From contig SHZT01000007.1 in NCBI GenBank assembly GCA_009692185.1, forward strand, positions 89,011 to 153,010: a DNA stretch of 64,000 bases. Direction: 5' to 3'. Positions 43,982 through 52,747 of the stretch are shown here, piece by piece. Source of the stretch: Gemmatimonadota bacterium (lineage in GTDB: Bacteria; Gemmatimonadota; Gemmatimonadetes; Gemmatimonadales; GWC2-71-9). How positions within the stretch are numbered: position 1 is the stretch's first letter; each line of letters opens with the position of its first letter. A model generated the notes under the pieces. It saw only the letters and a program-made list of their open reading frames with translations, was not told the origin of the DNA and searched no databases. The position numbers and the translations under genes were made by a program.

Positions 43982-46738
43982 GTGAATTGGACCCCTGAAG
44001 ACCTGGGTCGGGTTCTGACGACCGAGGTCTTGCCGCTGGTTTCGAAGCCCAACCGCTATGTCGGCAACGAGTTAGGGTTGGCCAGAAAGGACTGGGACAA
44101 AGCCCTCGTTCGCTTCGTTCTGTGCTATCCCGACGCATACGAAGTCGGGATGAGCCATACCGGAACGCAAATCCTTTACCATATCGTGAATCGCGACCCT
44201 CGGTGGCTCCTGGACCGGGTGTACGCCCCGTGGCCGGATATGGAAGCCGAGCTCCGCGCCAGAAATATCCCGCTTTACGGCCTCCAGCACCGCCGTCCGG
44301 TCAGCCAATACGACATCCTCGGGTTCACTCTTCAGTCCGAGCTCACGTACACAAATCTGATCAACGTTCTGGACCTCTCAGGCGTCCCACTCCGCCAGTC
44401 CCAGCGGCGTGAGAACGACCCCCTCGTCTGCATCGGTGGCCCCTGCGCGTCGAACCCGGAGCCGTTGGCGCCGTTTGTGGATTTCGCGCTCATCGGCGAT
44501 GCCGAAGACGCGATCGGGGAAATCCTCGAGGTGGTCGCCCACTGGAAGGCGTCGCAGCAACGTGGGTCAGCGGGACCGCAGGGTGGCAGTGACGGAGGTC
44601 GTGCTCAAGTTCTTCGGAGACTTGCAGTTGAAGTCCCCGGCGTCTACGTGCCTTCCCTTTATGAGCCGCGTTACTGCGGTCGGACGCCGCGTCCGCGAGA
44701 GGACGCACCGGCCGGAACGCCGTTCCCCGTGGTCGCCCGCAAAGTTCCGGTGCTCCGTTCCGAGGACCATCCGCGGCAAATGGTGGTGAGCCTCACCGAG
44801 ACCACCCACGATCGCCTGCCCATCGAGGTGATGCGCGGGTGCATGCGGGGCTGCCGGTTCTGCCAGGCTGGCTATCTATATCGCCCGGCCCGGGAGCGAG
44901 ACGTCGAGGAAACCGTCCAGATCGCGACCGAGGGGATCAAGCACTCGGGGTGGCAGGAGGTTTCGCTCCTTTCCCTGTCCACCGCTGACTACTCCCAGGC
45001 TGTTGAATTGACCGACCGGATGAGCCGGACCATGGTAGACCGCGGCGTCGGTGTGAGCCTGCCGTCACTCAGGGCAGATGCCTTTAGTGTTGGCTTGGCC
45101 GAGGCGGTGAGTCGGGTCCGAAAGTCGGGCTTCACGTTCGCCCCTGAGGCCGGGAGCCAGCGCCTTCGGAACGTGATTAACAAGGGCATCACGGAAGAGG
45201 ACATCCTGTCGGCGGTGGATAAGGCGATGGCGGCGGGGTGGAGCAGCGTGAAGCTCTATTTCATGATTGGCCATCCGACCGAGCGCCAGGACGACTTCGA
45301 GGAACTGGCCCTGCTGGTAGGCAAAATCAAGGGAATCCTGCGGAAGTACCCCGGCCGGCGACACATAACGCTGGGGTTCTCCCCGTTCGTCCCCAAGTCG
45401 CACACGCCGTTCCAGTGGGAGCGTCAGGACGATTTCGACGTCACCCGGACCAAGCTGGCCTGGATCAAGGATCGTCTCAGGGGGCAAGGCGTCGAGATAC
45501 GGCATCACGAGACCGCCGACACGGCGATCGAGGGCATTATTTCGCGGAGTGGACGCGAAATCGCCGATGTTATCGAGGGCGCCTGGAAGCGCGGTGCGCG
45601 CTTCGATGGCTGGGGCGAGCATTGCCGGTTCGATCTGTGGCTCGAAGCCATGAAGGAATCGGGCCTCACCCTCCAGCAGGCGTTCCGGGAAATCGGCGAA
45701 GACGAGGAACTGCCGTGGGAGGTCGTGAGCTACAAGATCCCCCGGGATTACTTCCTGAAAGAGCGTCACAAGGCGTACGAGGCCGGCGAGACGGACGAAT
45801 GCAAGCACGTCCGTTGCACCGCCTGCGGCGTGTGCGATTTCCAGGCCATGCACAATGTCCTGGCGGCGCCGGTCGCGACTCCCAAGCCCGCCCCGGCGAC
45901 CGGCCTCCTTCAGAACCTGCCGGGGACGCGCGTGCGCTTTGAGTACCGCAAGGGCGCCACCGTGCGCTTTATCTCGCACCTTGACCTTTTGCGGGAGCTC
46001 GAACGGGCGTTCCGGCGCGCCGAATTGCCCGTACTCTACTCCGAAGGGTTCTCCCCGCGGCCCCGCGTATCGGCGGGGCATCCGTTGCCCCTGGGGTACA
46101 CGTCCGATTCGGAATGGCTCGACGTTGACATGGCGGGAGACTGGGACGAGCAGCGCCTCAGTGCGTTGCTACCGTTGCTCAATACCTCCGTCGCTCCCGG
46201 TATTTCATTCGTGGCTGCATCAGCTTTGCCGCCGCACACACCCACGCTGGGCGCGGTGCTGGCGCGTGCGGTCTTCGTGGCCCAGCTCCCCGGGCCTCAG
46301 TTCGATACGACCCTGGGTGGGCTGGAACAGGCGGTACAGGCATTCCTCGCATCGGACCGCGTCCTGGTCCGGCGCGATCGGAAGGGGCCCGGGTCGTCCG
46401 ATTCACGCGGCCGGGGTTCGCAGGAGAAGGTCATTCGGGACGTTGACATTCGCCCGTTGGTCTACGAGCTGGCAGTCCTCTCGCCGGACACCGTGAGCCT
46501 CACGGTGGCCGCCGGAGGCGCCGGCTCGGTCAAGCCGACGGAAGTCCTAGGAGCGGCGCTCGGGCTCCCACAGAACCGGTTGCCGCTCATCCAAATTCAC
46601 AAGCTTGCTGCCACCCTGGCCGACGGGACGAGTCCCGCGGCCTGTGGTGTTGCGCGGGCCGAGGTGAACACGCTTGAAACGGGAGATTCTGATAGCTGGG
46701 AGCCAGCGCGAAACGCGCGTGGCGATTCTGGAGGATGA
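43982..46738 (+). CDS. B12-binding-type radical SAM protein fused to a DUF2344 domain
   Basis: A 918-residue protein of the TIGR03960/TIGR03936 two-part type. The N-terminal part (about 1-280) resembles a B12-binding fold (LCYPDAYEVGMSHTGTQILYHIVN and GGPCASNPEPLAPFVD). A radical SAM core follows, with the cluster motif CMRGCRFC near residue 305 and GFTFAPEAGSQRLRNVINKG, then a Cys-containing linker (CKHVRCTACGVCDF). The C-terminal part (from about 645) is the DUF2344 domain (RVRFEYRKGATVRFISHLDLLRELERAFRRA). Reaction unknown; often next to rng-rplU-rpmA, as here, suggesting a link to RNA or ribosome modification (inference). GTG start. Confidence 0.88.
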   Translation: MNWTPEDLGRVLTTEVLPLVSKPNRYVGNELGLARKDWDKALVRFVLCYPDAYEVGMSHTGTQILYHIVNRDPRWLLDRVYAPWPDMEAELRARNIPLYGLQHRRPVSQYDILGFTLQSELTYTNLINVLDLSGVPLRQSQRRENDPLVCIGGPCASNPEPLAPFVDFALIGDAEDAIGEILEVVAHWKASQQRGSAGPQGGSDGGRAQVLRRLAVEVPGVYVPSLYEPRYCGRTPRPREDAPAGTPFPVVARKVPVLRSEDHPRQMVVSLTETTHDRLPIEVMRGCMRGCRFCQAGYLYRPARERDVEETVQIATEGIKHSGWQEVSLLSLSTADYSQAVELTDRMSRTMVDRGVGVSLPSLRADAFSVGLAEAVSRVRKSGFTFAPEAGSQRLRNVINKGITEEDILSAVDKAMAAGWSSVKLYFMIGHPTERQDDFEELALLVGKIKGILRKYPGRRHITLGFSPFVPKSHTPFQWERQDDFDVTRTKLAWIKDRLRGQGVEIRHHETADTAIEGIISRSGREIADVIEGAWKRGARFDGWGEHCRFDLWLEAMKESGLTLQQAFREIGEDEELPWEVVSYKIPRDYFLKERHKAYEAGETDECKHVRCTACGVCDFQAMHNVLAAPVATPKPAPATGLLQNLPGTRVRFEYRKGATVRFISHLDLLRELERAFRRAELPVLYSEGFSPRPRVSAGHPLPLGYTSDSEWLDVDMAGDWDEQRLSALLPLLNTSVAPGISFVAASALPPHTPTLGAVLARAVFVAQLPGPQFDTTLGGLEQAVQAFLASDRVLVRRDRKGPGSSDSRGRGSQEKVIRDVDIRPLVYELAVLSPDTVSLTVAAGGAGSVKPTEVLGAALGLPQNRLPLIQIHKLAATLADGTSPAACGVARAEVNTLETGDSDSWEPARNARGDSGG

Positions 46739-48224
46739 CCGGCTCGTTGAACTGCTGGTGGATCGTCCGGAAATGCGACGGACCGTGGGGAATATCTACT
46801 ACGGACGGGTCGATGCCGTACTGCCGGGCATCCAGGCCGCCTTCGTTGACATCGGGGTAGGCAAGAGCGCCTTCCTCCACGCTTCGGACTTGATCGAGCC
46901 CGATGAGGACGACCTGGAGGACGAGGAAGAGGGGAACGGCAAGGGCGGTGGGGGAGGACACGGACGGGCATCGCGGAAGGTGCCCAACGTGGAGGACGTC
47001 CTCAAGCGCGGCGAACACATCATCGTACAGGTCATCAAGGAGCCCATCAGCACCAAGGGCCCCAGGGTCACGGCGCAGGTGTCCGTTGCCGGCCGCAACC
47101 TGGTCCACATGCCCTTCGCGTCCAAGGTGGGCGTCTCCCGGAAAATCGATTCCCGCGAGGAACGGAGCCGCCTCCGGCAGATGATGCAGAAGCACCTGCC
47201 GCCGGAGTCGGGCGGCATCATCATCCGCACGGTCGCGGAGGACGTCACCGAGGAGCAACTGGCGCAGGAACTCGAGTCGCTCCTGACCCAGTGGAAGAAG
47301 ATCAAGCGGAAGGCGGGCTTTGTTCGCCCGCCCGCGCTGGTGCACCGCGAGGCATCGCTTACGAGCGGCCTCATTCGCGACGTGTTCAGCGACAAGGTGG
47401 ACAAGCTGGTCGTGGACTCCAAGCAGATCTTCAACGAGATCCAGAAATACCTGGAGCAGGTCTCACCCGATCTCCTGGAGCGGGTGACGTTCTACGAGGA
47501 CTCGACGCCGATGTTCGACAAGTTCGACATCGAGAAGGAGATCCGGGACCTGTTCAAGCGCCGCGTGGAGATGCCCACCGGCGGGTATCTCATCATCGAG
47601 CCGACCGAGGCGCTGGTGTCGATCGACGTGAACACCGGTCGCTACACCGGCAAGAAGGACCCGGAGAAGACCATCCTGCGCACCAATCTCGAGGCGGCGC
47701 GGGAAATAGCCCGGCAAGTACGCCTGCGGGACCTGGGTGGCATCATCGTCACCGACTTCATCGACATGGAAACACAGTCCAACCGCGACAAGGTGCTCCA
47801 CGAGCTGCGGGCGCACCTTTCGCGGGACCGCGCCCGCACCCGGGCATTCCAGATCTCGGAACTCGGCCTCATCGAAATGACCCGCCAGCGCGTGCGGCCC
47901 TCGCTGTGGGATTCCATGACCACCACCTGCGGTGCCTGCAACGGCACGGGTCGCGTATTCAAGCCGGAGGTCGTGGTGCGGCGTCTGGAGCGGAGCCTGA
48001 GAAGGGTGGCGCACGACCGGAAGGAACGGCGCCTCACGGTTCGGCTGCACCCGGAAGTGGCCCTCTACCTGCTCGAGCAGGAAGGGAAGTTCCTCAAGGA
48101 CATTGGGAAGGCAACCGGAATCGACCTGGAAATGCGGGACGACCCGCTGGCCGCCCTGGACGAATTCAAACTGGTGGCCCAGCCGGCCGGGCGGGACGTA
48201 ACCGAGCGCTACCTCGTGGCGTGA
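46674..48224 (+). CDS. rng: Ribonuclease E/G family protein
   Basis: A 516-residue single-strand endoribonuclease. It starts MKREILIAGSQRETRVAIL as in RNase G, from a TTG at 46674. S1 domain about 35-130 with an acidic/glycine insertion (DEDDLEDEEEGNGKGGGGG) longer than in typical members. Catalytic magnesium aspartates lie in LVSIDVNTGRYTG and IIVTDFIDM, and the zinc-link CGACNGTGR is complete. It overlaps the radical SAM gene by 65 bases, a long same-strand overlap forced by the conserved N-terminus. Confidence 0.94.
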   Translation: MKREILIAGSQRETRVAILEDDRLVELLVDRPEMRRTVGNIYYGRVDAVLPGIQAAFVDIGVGKSAFLHASDLIEPDEDDLEDEEEGNGKGGGGGHGRASRKVPNVEDVLKRGEHIIVQVIKEPISTKGPRVTAQVSVAGRNLVHMPFASKVGVSRKIDSREERSRLRQMMQKHLPPESGGIIIRTVAEDVTEEQLAQELESLLTQWKKIKRKAGFVRPPALVHREASLTSGLIRDVFSDKVDKLVVDSKQIFNEIQKYLEQVSPDLLERVTFYEDSTPMFDKFDIEKEIRDLFKRRVEMPTGGYLIIEPTEALVSIDVNTGRYTGKKDPEKTILRTNLEAAREIARQVRLRDLGGIIVTDFIDMETQSNRDKVLHELRAHLSRDRARTRAFQISELGLIEMTRQRVRPSLWDSMTTTCGACNGTGRVFKPEVVVRRLERSLRRVAHDRKERRLTVRLHPEVALYLLEQEGKFLKDIGKATGIDLEMRDDPLAALDEFKLVAQPAGRDVTERYLVA

Positions 48225-48230
48225 GGCCAG

Positions 48231-48259
48231 TTGACCTAACCACTTCGCCCGGTTAGCAT
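48231..48259 (+). promoter_or_regulatory. Promoter of rplU-rpmA, near-leaderless
   Basis: TTGACC (48231-48236), 17-base spacer, TAGCAT (48254-48259), then nine bases to the ATG at 48269. The predicted leader is only about 2-4 bases. Confidence 0.65.
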
Positions 48260-48268
48260 TACGGCCCT

Positions 48269-48586
48269 ATGTCCTACGCCATTTTCAAAGCCGCCGGCAA
48301 GCAGTTCCGCGCCGAAAAGGGTCTCACCGTCAAGGTGCCTTCGCTTCCCGGGGACCCCGGGAGCAAAGTGACCTTCGAAGAGATCCTCCTTTCGAGTGAC
48401 GGAGAAAAAATTCGTGCGGGCCAACCCACCGTGAAGGGTGCCAAGGTTGTCGCCGAAATCGTCCGCCATGGGCGGGACAAGAAAATCGTCGTCTTCAAGT
48501 TCAAGCGGCGCGGCAACTACCGGCGGAAGACCGGTCACCGCCAGGGGTTCACCGAAATCACGATCACCGACGTAAAGGTCGGGTAA
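48269..48586 (+). CDS. rplU: 50S ribosomal protein L21
   Basis: A 105-residue large-subunit protein that binds 23S rRNA. Complete family pattern: MSYAIFKAAGKQFRAEKG, the central loop with VTFEEILL, and the basic C-terminus IVVFKFKRRGNYRRKTGHRQ. Followed after six bases by rpmA, the usual order. A promoter-like sequence directly precedes it, which makes the pair independent of rng. Confidence 0.98.
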   Translation: MSYAIFKAAGKQFRAEKGLTVKVPSLPGDPGSKVTFEEILLSSDGEKIRAGQPTVKGAKVVAEIVRHGRDKKIVVFKFKRRGNYRRKTGHRQGFTEITITDVKVG

Positions 48587-48592
48587 GGGCAC

Positions 48593-48859
48593 ATGGCTCA
48601 TAAAAAGGGCGTCGGCTCCAGCCGCAACGGGCGGGATTCCAACCCGCAGTTCCTGGGCGTGAAGCGCTTCGGTGGTCAGTTCGTGCGGGCCGGCAACATC
48701 CTCATTCGCCAGCGCGGTACGAAGGTTCATCCGGGCAAGAACGTCCGCCGCGCCACGGACGACACCCTGTTCGCCATCGTGGATGGCCATGTGAAGTTCG
48801 AGCACAAGAGCAAGAAGCGCTACCGCGTGAGCGTGTATCCGGTGGCGGTCGCAAGCTAG
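48593..48859 (+). CDS. rpmA: 50S ribosomal protein L27
   Basis: An 88-residue ribosomal protein whose N-terminal tail reaches the peptidyl-transferase centre. It starts [29 protein letters not shown], with no N-terminal cleavable extension of the Firmicutes kind; [18 protein letters not shown] follows. It is the last gene of this unit; an intrinsic terminator lies about 30 bases on. The commonly adjacent obgE is absent. Confidence 0.98.
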   Translation: MAHKKGVGSSRNGRDSNPQFLGVKRFGGQFVRAGNILIRQRGTKVHPGKNVRRATDDTLFAIVDGHVKFEHKSKKRYRVSVYPVAVAS

Positions 48860-48887
48860 GCGGCCGGGCTTTGGTGGAAGGTTGGCG

Positions 48888-48920
48888 CGGCGGGGAGAGA
48901 TCCCCGCCGTTTCTTGTTTA
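48888..48920. terminator. Intrinsic terminator after rpmA
   Basis: A perfect 9-bp stem (48888-48896 with 48901-48909) with a GAGA tetraloop, followed by TTTCTTGTTT. Clear for the plus strand; it may also serve the small minus-strand ORF that ends at 48986. Confidence 0.9.
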
Positions 48921-48985
48921 CAGCCGGGCCGCCGCGTCGGCAGCGCTTTGCCAACGGTGCGCGGGGTCCTTCTGGAGGCATCGGG

Positions 48986-49105
48986 TTACTGCCCCTGCTG
49001 GGGGGAGACTTGAACTTCGGTGACGTTTTGCGCGTGCACGGCGGGGGCACACAGGGCCACGGCGAGCACGGCGCCGAATACCGCGGCGTTCGGCAGGGTA
49101 CGCAT
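48986..49105 (-). CDS. 39-residue secreted peptide ORF, possibly a truncated gene
   Basis: The product is essentially a signal peptide (MRTLPNAAVFGAVLAVALC, cleavage likely after VHA) plus about 14 residues, QNVTEVQVSPQQGQ. GGAG lies five bases before the ATG, and TTGACG at 49156-49161 could belong to a promoter. The mature start VTEVQVSP is how longer Ig-like or BIG-type secreted proteins begin in such genomes, so this could be a gene cut short by a stop, but I see no matching continuation in the other frames. The rest of the 48860-49276 gap holds the rpmA terminator and an inverted repeat. Confidence 0.4.
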   Translation of the reverse strand: MRTLPNAAVFGAVLAVALCAPAVHAQNVTEVQVSPQQGQ

Positions 49106-49229
49106 TCCAGCTCCGGTCCTCGGGTTGCAGAAAAGGTGCCCCCGGGAGGGGTGAACGTCAAGAAGGACTTTCAGTTACCCACCCGGTAGCGCGAAGATGA
49201 ACGCGGCGGTGGCGGAACGCTGTGACCGG

Positions 49230-49278
49230 AGGGCCCGAGGCGTGGTGACGCCTCTCACTGGGGCGGTCTCGGGGCCCT
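49230..49278. repeat. Inverted repeat at the 3' end of the aminotransferase gene
   Basis: Arms AGGGCCCGAG (49230-49239) and CTCGGGGCCCT (49268-49278) pair with one bulge. An alternative 7-bp hairpin (49237-49243 with 49248-49254, GGTG loop) overlaps it. No T-rich tail is present, so it may be a factor-dependent end or an RNA-stabilising structure. Confidence 0.4.
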
Positions 49279-50116
49279 AGCGACGGGCTGTTTCCTTGAG
49301 GAAAAGCTGGCGAAGGCGCAGCGTTACGGGCCCGGGAACGCCGGTCCCCACCGGGCGCCCGTCCAGCCGGACAACGCCCAGCGCTTCGGTCGTGGTACCT
49401 GCGAGGAACACCTCATCGGCCCGCCGGATCTCCTCCACCTGGATGGGCCGCTCATGAACCGGCATTCCGGCTGCGCGGCAGATGCCGATCAGGATCGCCC
49501 GGGTGATGCCTGGGAGGATGTAATTGCTGAGAGGGGCGGTCCACACCTCGCCACCAAGGACAGCGAAGAGATTTGTATGACTCCCCTCGAGCGCGACGCC
49601 GTCCCGCACCAGGATGGCCTCGAACGCGCCCGCCTCCTGCGCCTCCTGATTTGCCAGGCAGTTGGCGACCAGCGAGATCGTCTTGATGTCACAGCGCGCC
49701 CAGCGGCGATCCGGCACGGTGATGGCCGCCACCCCCTTCGTGTGATCGAACTTGAGCGCGAGCGGGGCGGCATACCCGTATGTCGTCGGCGCCACCGGCG
49801 GTTCGGGAAACCCGTGGGCCCGTCGGGCAGCGCCGCGGGTGACCTGGAAGTAGACCAGGGCGTCACCGGCCATGAGGCCGTTTATCCGCAGGAGTTCCTC
49901 GAAGACCTGACCCAGCGTGTCCACCGCCACGCCGGTGATTCGCAGTTCCCCGAGGCTGTACCGCAGGCGCTCCAGGTGCCGGTCAATGGCGAAGAGCCGG
50001 CCTCCGTAGGTCCGCGCCACCTCGTACACGCCGTCACCCAGCAGGAAACCGCGGTCGTCGGGGGAGACACGCACGGCGTCCTTGGGCTGATAAGACCCGT
50101 TGAAATAGACGGTCAC
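49277..50116 (-). CDS. Class IV PLP aminotransferase, D-amino-acid transaminase-like
   Basis: A 279-residue fold-type IV aminotransferase. YFNGSYQPKDAVRVSPDDRGFLLGDGVYEVARTYGG is typical of D-alanine/D-amino-acid transaminases. The PLP lysine is in RWARCDIKTISLVANCLAN, and the cofactor-binding Glu follows in ALEGSHTNLFAV; the TTTE loop is at VFLAGTTTEALGV. ATG start. Branched-chain aminotransferase or ADC lyase share the fold; the length and the DIKTISLVANCLA motif favour D-amino-acid transaminase. It follows the Ig-like lipoprotein gene by a few bases. Confidence 0.85.
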   Translation of the reverse strand: MTVYFNGSYQPKDAVRVSPDDRGFLLGDGVYEVARTYGGRLFAIDRHLERLRYSLGELRITGVAVDTLGQVFEELLRINGLMAGDALVYFQVTRGAARRAHGFPEPPVAPTTYGYAAPLALKFDHTKGVAAITVPDRRWARCDIKTISLVANCLANQEAQEAGAFEAILVRDGVALEGSHTNLFAVLGGEVWTAPLSNYILPGITRAILIGICRAAGMPVHERPIQVEEIRRADEVFLAGTTTEALGVVRLDGRPVGTGVPGPVTLRLRQLFLKETARR

Positions 50117-50123
50117 CGGCAGG

Positions 50124-51455
50124 TCAGCGAAGCGGGACGCGGCGGGGCGGGAAGCGGTGCACCCGGGCGGTGCGGGAGAGCGTAAACAAGGCTTCGGCGC
50201 CGTACGCCGGCGCTAGCCCGGGGGGCGCTTTGACGTCCAGAGCCAAATGGCCCCGGGTGGGCATGGGATCCACCAGAATCTGAGTGGCGCTCCCGGCGAT
50301 GCCGAGCAGGACGGCGTTCATCTTGCCGTCGTCGTTCCCGATTACGGAAAACGGCAGGACGAAACTGGTGAAGGGTCCGCAGGTGCCCGGCAGGAAGGCT
50401 CCCAGGATGCGCGCGTTGAACGCGCTCTCCTTCCGTCCGACGAACGCGCTGTCTCCCACTTCAGGGGTTGGCTCGAGATCGATGATGTACTCCGCCTTCG
50501 TGCCGCTCGAGTAGGTCGGACCCAGCGTGGGCGAGTTGAAGAACAGGGTGTCCTTGAGCGTCCAGAACCCGGTGGTGGAGTCCTGGTCCGTGTCCACCTC
50601 CAGGATGAGCAAGCCCTGGTTGGAGGCGGTGCCGGAAAAGATCCGGGGCCCGCTGAACCGGACGACGCCGGAGAACAACGTGCCTTCCCTCGCGAACCGG
50701 GCTGACACGAGGTCCGGCGCCAGCAGGGGCGTGCTGGCTGAGCCCCCCTGGTAGATCGTGTCGCCCGGTGAGTCGTTGAACGACATGCTCGCCGTTGAGC
50801 CGGTGGGCGTCGTCACGAAACAGGCGCTGTAGCCGGCCGGGGCGGCGTTGGCGGCGACATCCGTGATGCCGGAGAGCGCAAGCTGGTAGATCGCGTTCGG
50901 GGAGAGCGCGGCGGCCGGCACAAACGTCAGTGTGAACGAGTCGGCCGATCGCGTCGTGGTGCCGGTGACCTGGGCCCCCTGCCGAGTCAAACGCAGGCCG
51001 CCACCGGCCGCCAACACCACCGGCTCGCTGAACTTGACGGTGATAGGCGTGGCTATGGCGACGTTGTCACTGGTGTCGGCCGGCGTCACGAGCGCGATGG
51101 TGGGAACTGCTCCATCTTGCCGCACGGAGACGTTCACCGAAGTGGCCGTCGAGCCCGTGGCGTCAGTCGCGGATACCGTCAGGGCGTTGGCCGCGTTGAT
51201 GTTCAGCCGCACGCGGACGGTGTAGCTGCTGCCTCGGAACGTGTCCGCCGCGGCGGCAACGCCGCCCGCAACACTGACGATGATGTCCGTGGCCTTGGCC
51301 GGCGTCCGCATCACCGTACCGATCACCAGCACGGAGCTGTCCCGGACGAACTTCGGGAGAGAGTCTACCGTCAGCGCCAGGGTGCCCGATCCTTCCGAAC
51401 ACGCGGTGGCCGCCGCAGCAACGATGAACCCGAAGGTGGCGAGCGCTGATTTCAT
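50124..51455 (-). CDS. Ig-like domain lipoprotein
   Basis: A 443-residue predicted lipoprotein: signal MKSALATFGFIVAAAATAC with the lipidated Cys19, then SEGSGTLALTVDSLP. Residues about 20-125 and 126-225 look like bacterial Ig-like domains; the second has the SbsA/Big_5 pattern VTPADTSDNVAIATPITVKFSEPV and AALSPNAIYQLALSGITDVAA. The rest is an uncharacterised beta-rich region with LILEVDTDQDSTTGFW and EYIIDLEP. Function unknown, probably surface-exposed. ATG overlaps the stop of the DUF423 gene (ATGA). Confidence 0.75.
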   Translation of the reverse strand: MKSALATFGFIVAAAATACSEGSGTLALTVDSLPKFVRDSSVLVIGTVMRTPAKATDIIVSVAGGVAAAADTFRGSSYTVRVRLNINAANALTVSATDATGSTATSVNVSVRQDGAVPTIALVTPADTSDNVAIATPITVKFSEPVVLAAGGGLRLTRQGAQVTGTTTRSADSFTLTFVPAAALSPNAIYQLALSGITDVAANAAPAGYSACFVTTPTGSTASMSFNDSPGDTIYQGGSASTPLLAPDLVSARFAREGTLFSGVVRFSGPRIFSGTASNQGLLILEVDTDQDSTTGFWTLKDTLFFNSPTLGPTYSSGTKAEYIIDLEPTPEVGDSAFVGRKESAFNARILGAFLPGTCGPFTSFVLPFSVIGNDDGKMNAVLLGIAGSATQILVDPMPTRGHLALDVKAPPGLAPAYGAEALFTLSRTARVHRFPPRRVPLR

Positions 51456-51829
51456 CGCGCGTTCCCCATGGCCCATGCCAGGCACGCCCAGCCGGCCAGG
51501 AACGACACGCCGCCCAGGGGCGTCACCGCGCCCCACCAGCGGGTTCCCGAAAGAGCGAGAACGTAGAGACTGCCGGAAAAGACGACCGTTCCGACCACGA
51601 ACAGCCAGCCCGCCCAGGCGGCCTGCGGGCCAGTGCCGCGGCTCGCGGCCCAGGCGACTGCGAAGAGCGCGAGGGCATGATAGGCCTGGTAGCGGACACC
51701 GGTTTCGAATACCGCGAGCTGGTCAGTGGGGAGTCGGGAGCGGAGGGCGTGCGCCCCGAACGCGCCGGCCGCGACCGCGATGAACCCGGATACCGCCCCG
51801 GCAACGCCGAACAACCTGTCTGCCGTCAT
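51452..51829 (-). CDS. DUF423 family small membrane protein
   Basis: A 125-residue inner-membrane protein with four hydrophobic helices. The family patterns are GAFGAHALRSRLPTDQLAVFETGVRYQAYHALALF and FSGSLYVLALSGTRWWGAVTPLGGVSFLAGW. Role unknown in the family as a whole. Four-base overlap with the lipoprotein gene downstream. The 48-base gap to the amidohydrolase gene shows no clear signal. Confidence 0.88.
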   Translation of the reverse strand: MTADRLFGVAGAVSGFIAVAAGAFGAHALRSRLPTDQLAVFETGVRYQAYHALALFAVAWAASRGTGPQAAWAGWLFVVGTVVFSGSLYVLALSGTRWWGAVTPLGGVSFLAGWACLAWAMGNAR

Positions 51830-51877
51830 GGAAGGGAATAAGCCACGACAAACGTGCGGGCGCCAGCGCAGGAAATC

Positions 51878-52747
51878 CTACGGGCGCGAAGGAAACAACC
51901 GGAAAGGCGTGGTGCGCGTTATGCTGGTCTTGGCGTCATCGGGGAGGGGAAGGGCAAGGAACTCTCCCAGGTTCTGGCCGAGGTCCTTGATGCCGGGACT
52001 GGGCCAGTCCGTCCCCCACACCACCCGGTCGGCGACCTCGTTCAGGCGCGGGAAGTAGTCGAGGAGCTTTTTCGGGGGAATGCCGGACAACTCGAGATAC
52101 ACATTCTTGTGACGCCGGAGCACAAAGAACGCTTCGTCCATCCACAGCGGCCTGCCTCCGTGCGCCATGAAAATCGTGAGATCTGGAAAGTCGATCGCCA
52201 CGTCGTCGAGTTCCATCGGCCGCCCGTACTTCGACCGGGCTCCCGGAAAGATGCTCGTCCCCGTGTGGACCATTACGGGAAGGCCCCGCTCCTCGCAGCG
52301 GCGGTAGATCCGGCCGAGGGCATCGAGTCCCATCGTGTAGGCGTTGGCGGGAAAGAGTTGGTGCGGCGGGTGGATCTTGAGACACCGTATGCCCAACTGG
52401 AGCAATTCCTCGACCTGTCCTTCAGGATCCTTCGTGAATCGCGGATGCACGCCCCCGAATGGGAGCAGGCGTTCCCGGTCAGCGGCGGCATATTGGGCCG
52501 CAAACGTGTTGGTCTCGTCCGTGAAGCCCATCACATCGGGACTCGGGTAGTTGATCAGCCCCACGCGCCATATGCCGCTTTCGTCCAGGACCTGTAGCAA
52601 CGCCTGCGGATCATCCATGAGGGCGATCAGCCGGTCCCAGTGCCCCTCCTTCCCCCGCCGCATGACGTCCGCCGCCGCCGGCGTCAGCTGGCCCCAGGGC
52701 TGGATGTGAATGTGCAGGTCGGTGACGCCGGGCAAATCTACGCTCAC
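51878..52747 (-). CDS. Amidohydrolase family 2 protein
   Basis: A 289-residue TIM-barrel hydrolase of the ACMSD/amidohydrolase-2 group. TDLHIHIQPWG gives the HxH metal motif, LPVMVHTGTS a third His, IFMAHGGRP a fourth, and VVWGTDWPSPG the catalytic Asp. Such enzymes decarboxylate or hydrolyse ring-cleavage products and related acids. GTG start overlaps the stop of the 3-hydroxyacyl-CoA dehydrogenase gene (GTGA), which ties it to the catabolic cluster, but the substrate is unknown. Confidence 0.85.
   Translation of the reverse strand: MSVDLPGVTDLHIHIQPWGQLTPAAADVMRRGKEGHWDRLIALMDDPQALLQVLDESGIWRVGLINYPSPDVMGFTDETNTFAAQYAAADRERLLPFGGVHPRFTKDPEGQVEELLQLGIRCLKIHPPHQLFPANAYTMGLDALGRIYRRCEERGLPVMVHTGTSIFPGARSKYGRPMELDDVAIDFPDLTIFMAHGGRPLWMDEAFFVLRRHKNVYLELSGIPPKKLLDYFPRLNEVADRVVWGTDWPSPGIKDLGQNLGEFLALPLPDDAKTSITRTTPFRLFPSRP

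Noticed and set aside
48914..49189. Plus-strand 91-codon open frame after rpmA
   Set aside because: It starts inside the rpmA terminator, has no ribosome site, and is antisense to the better-supported signal-peptide ORF.
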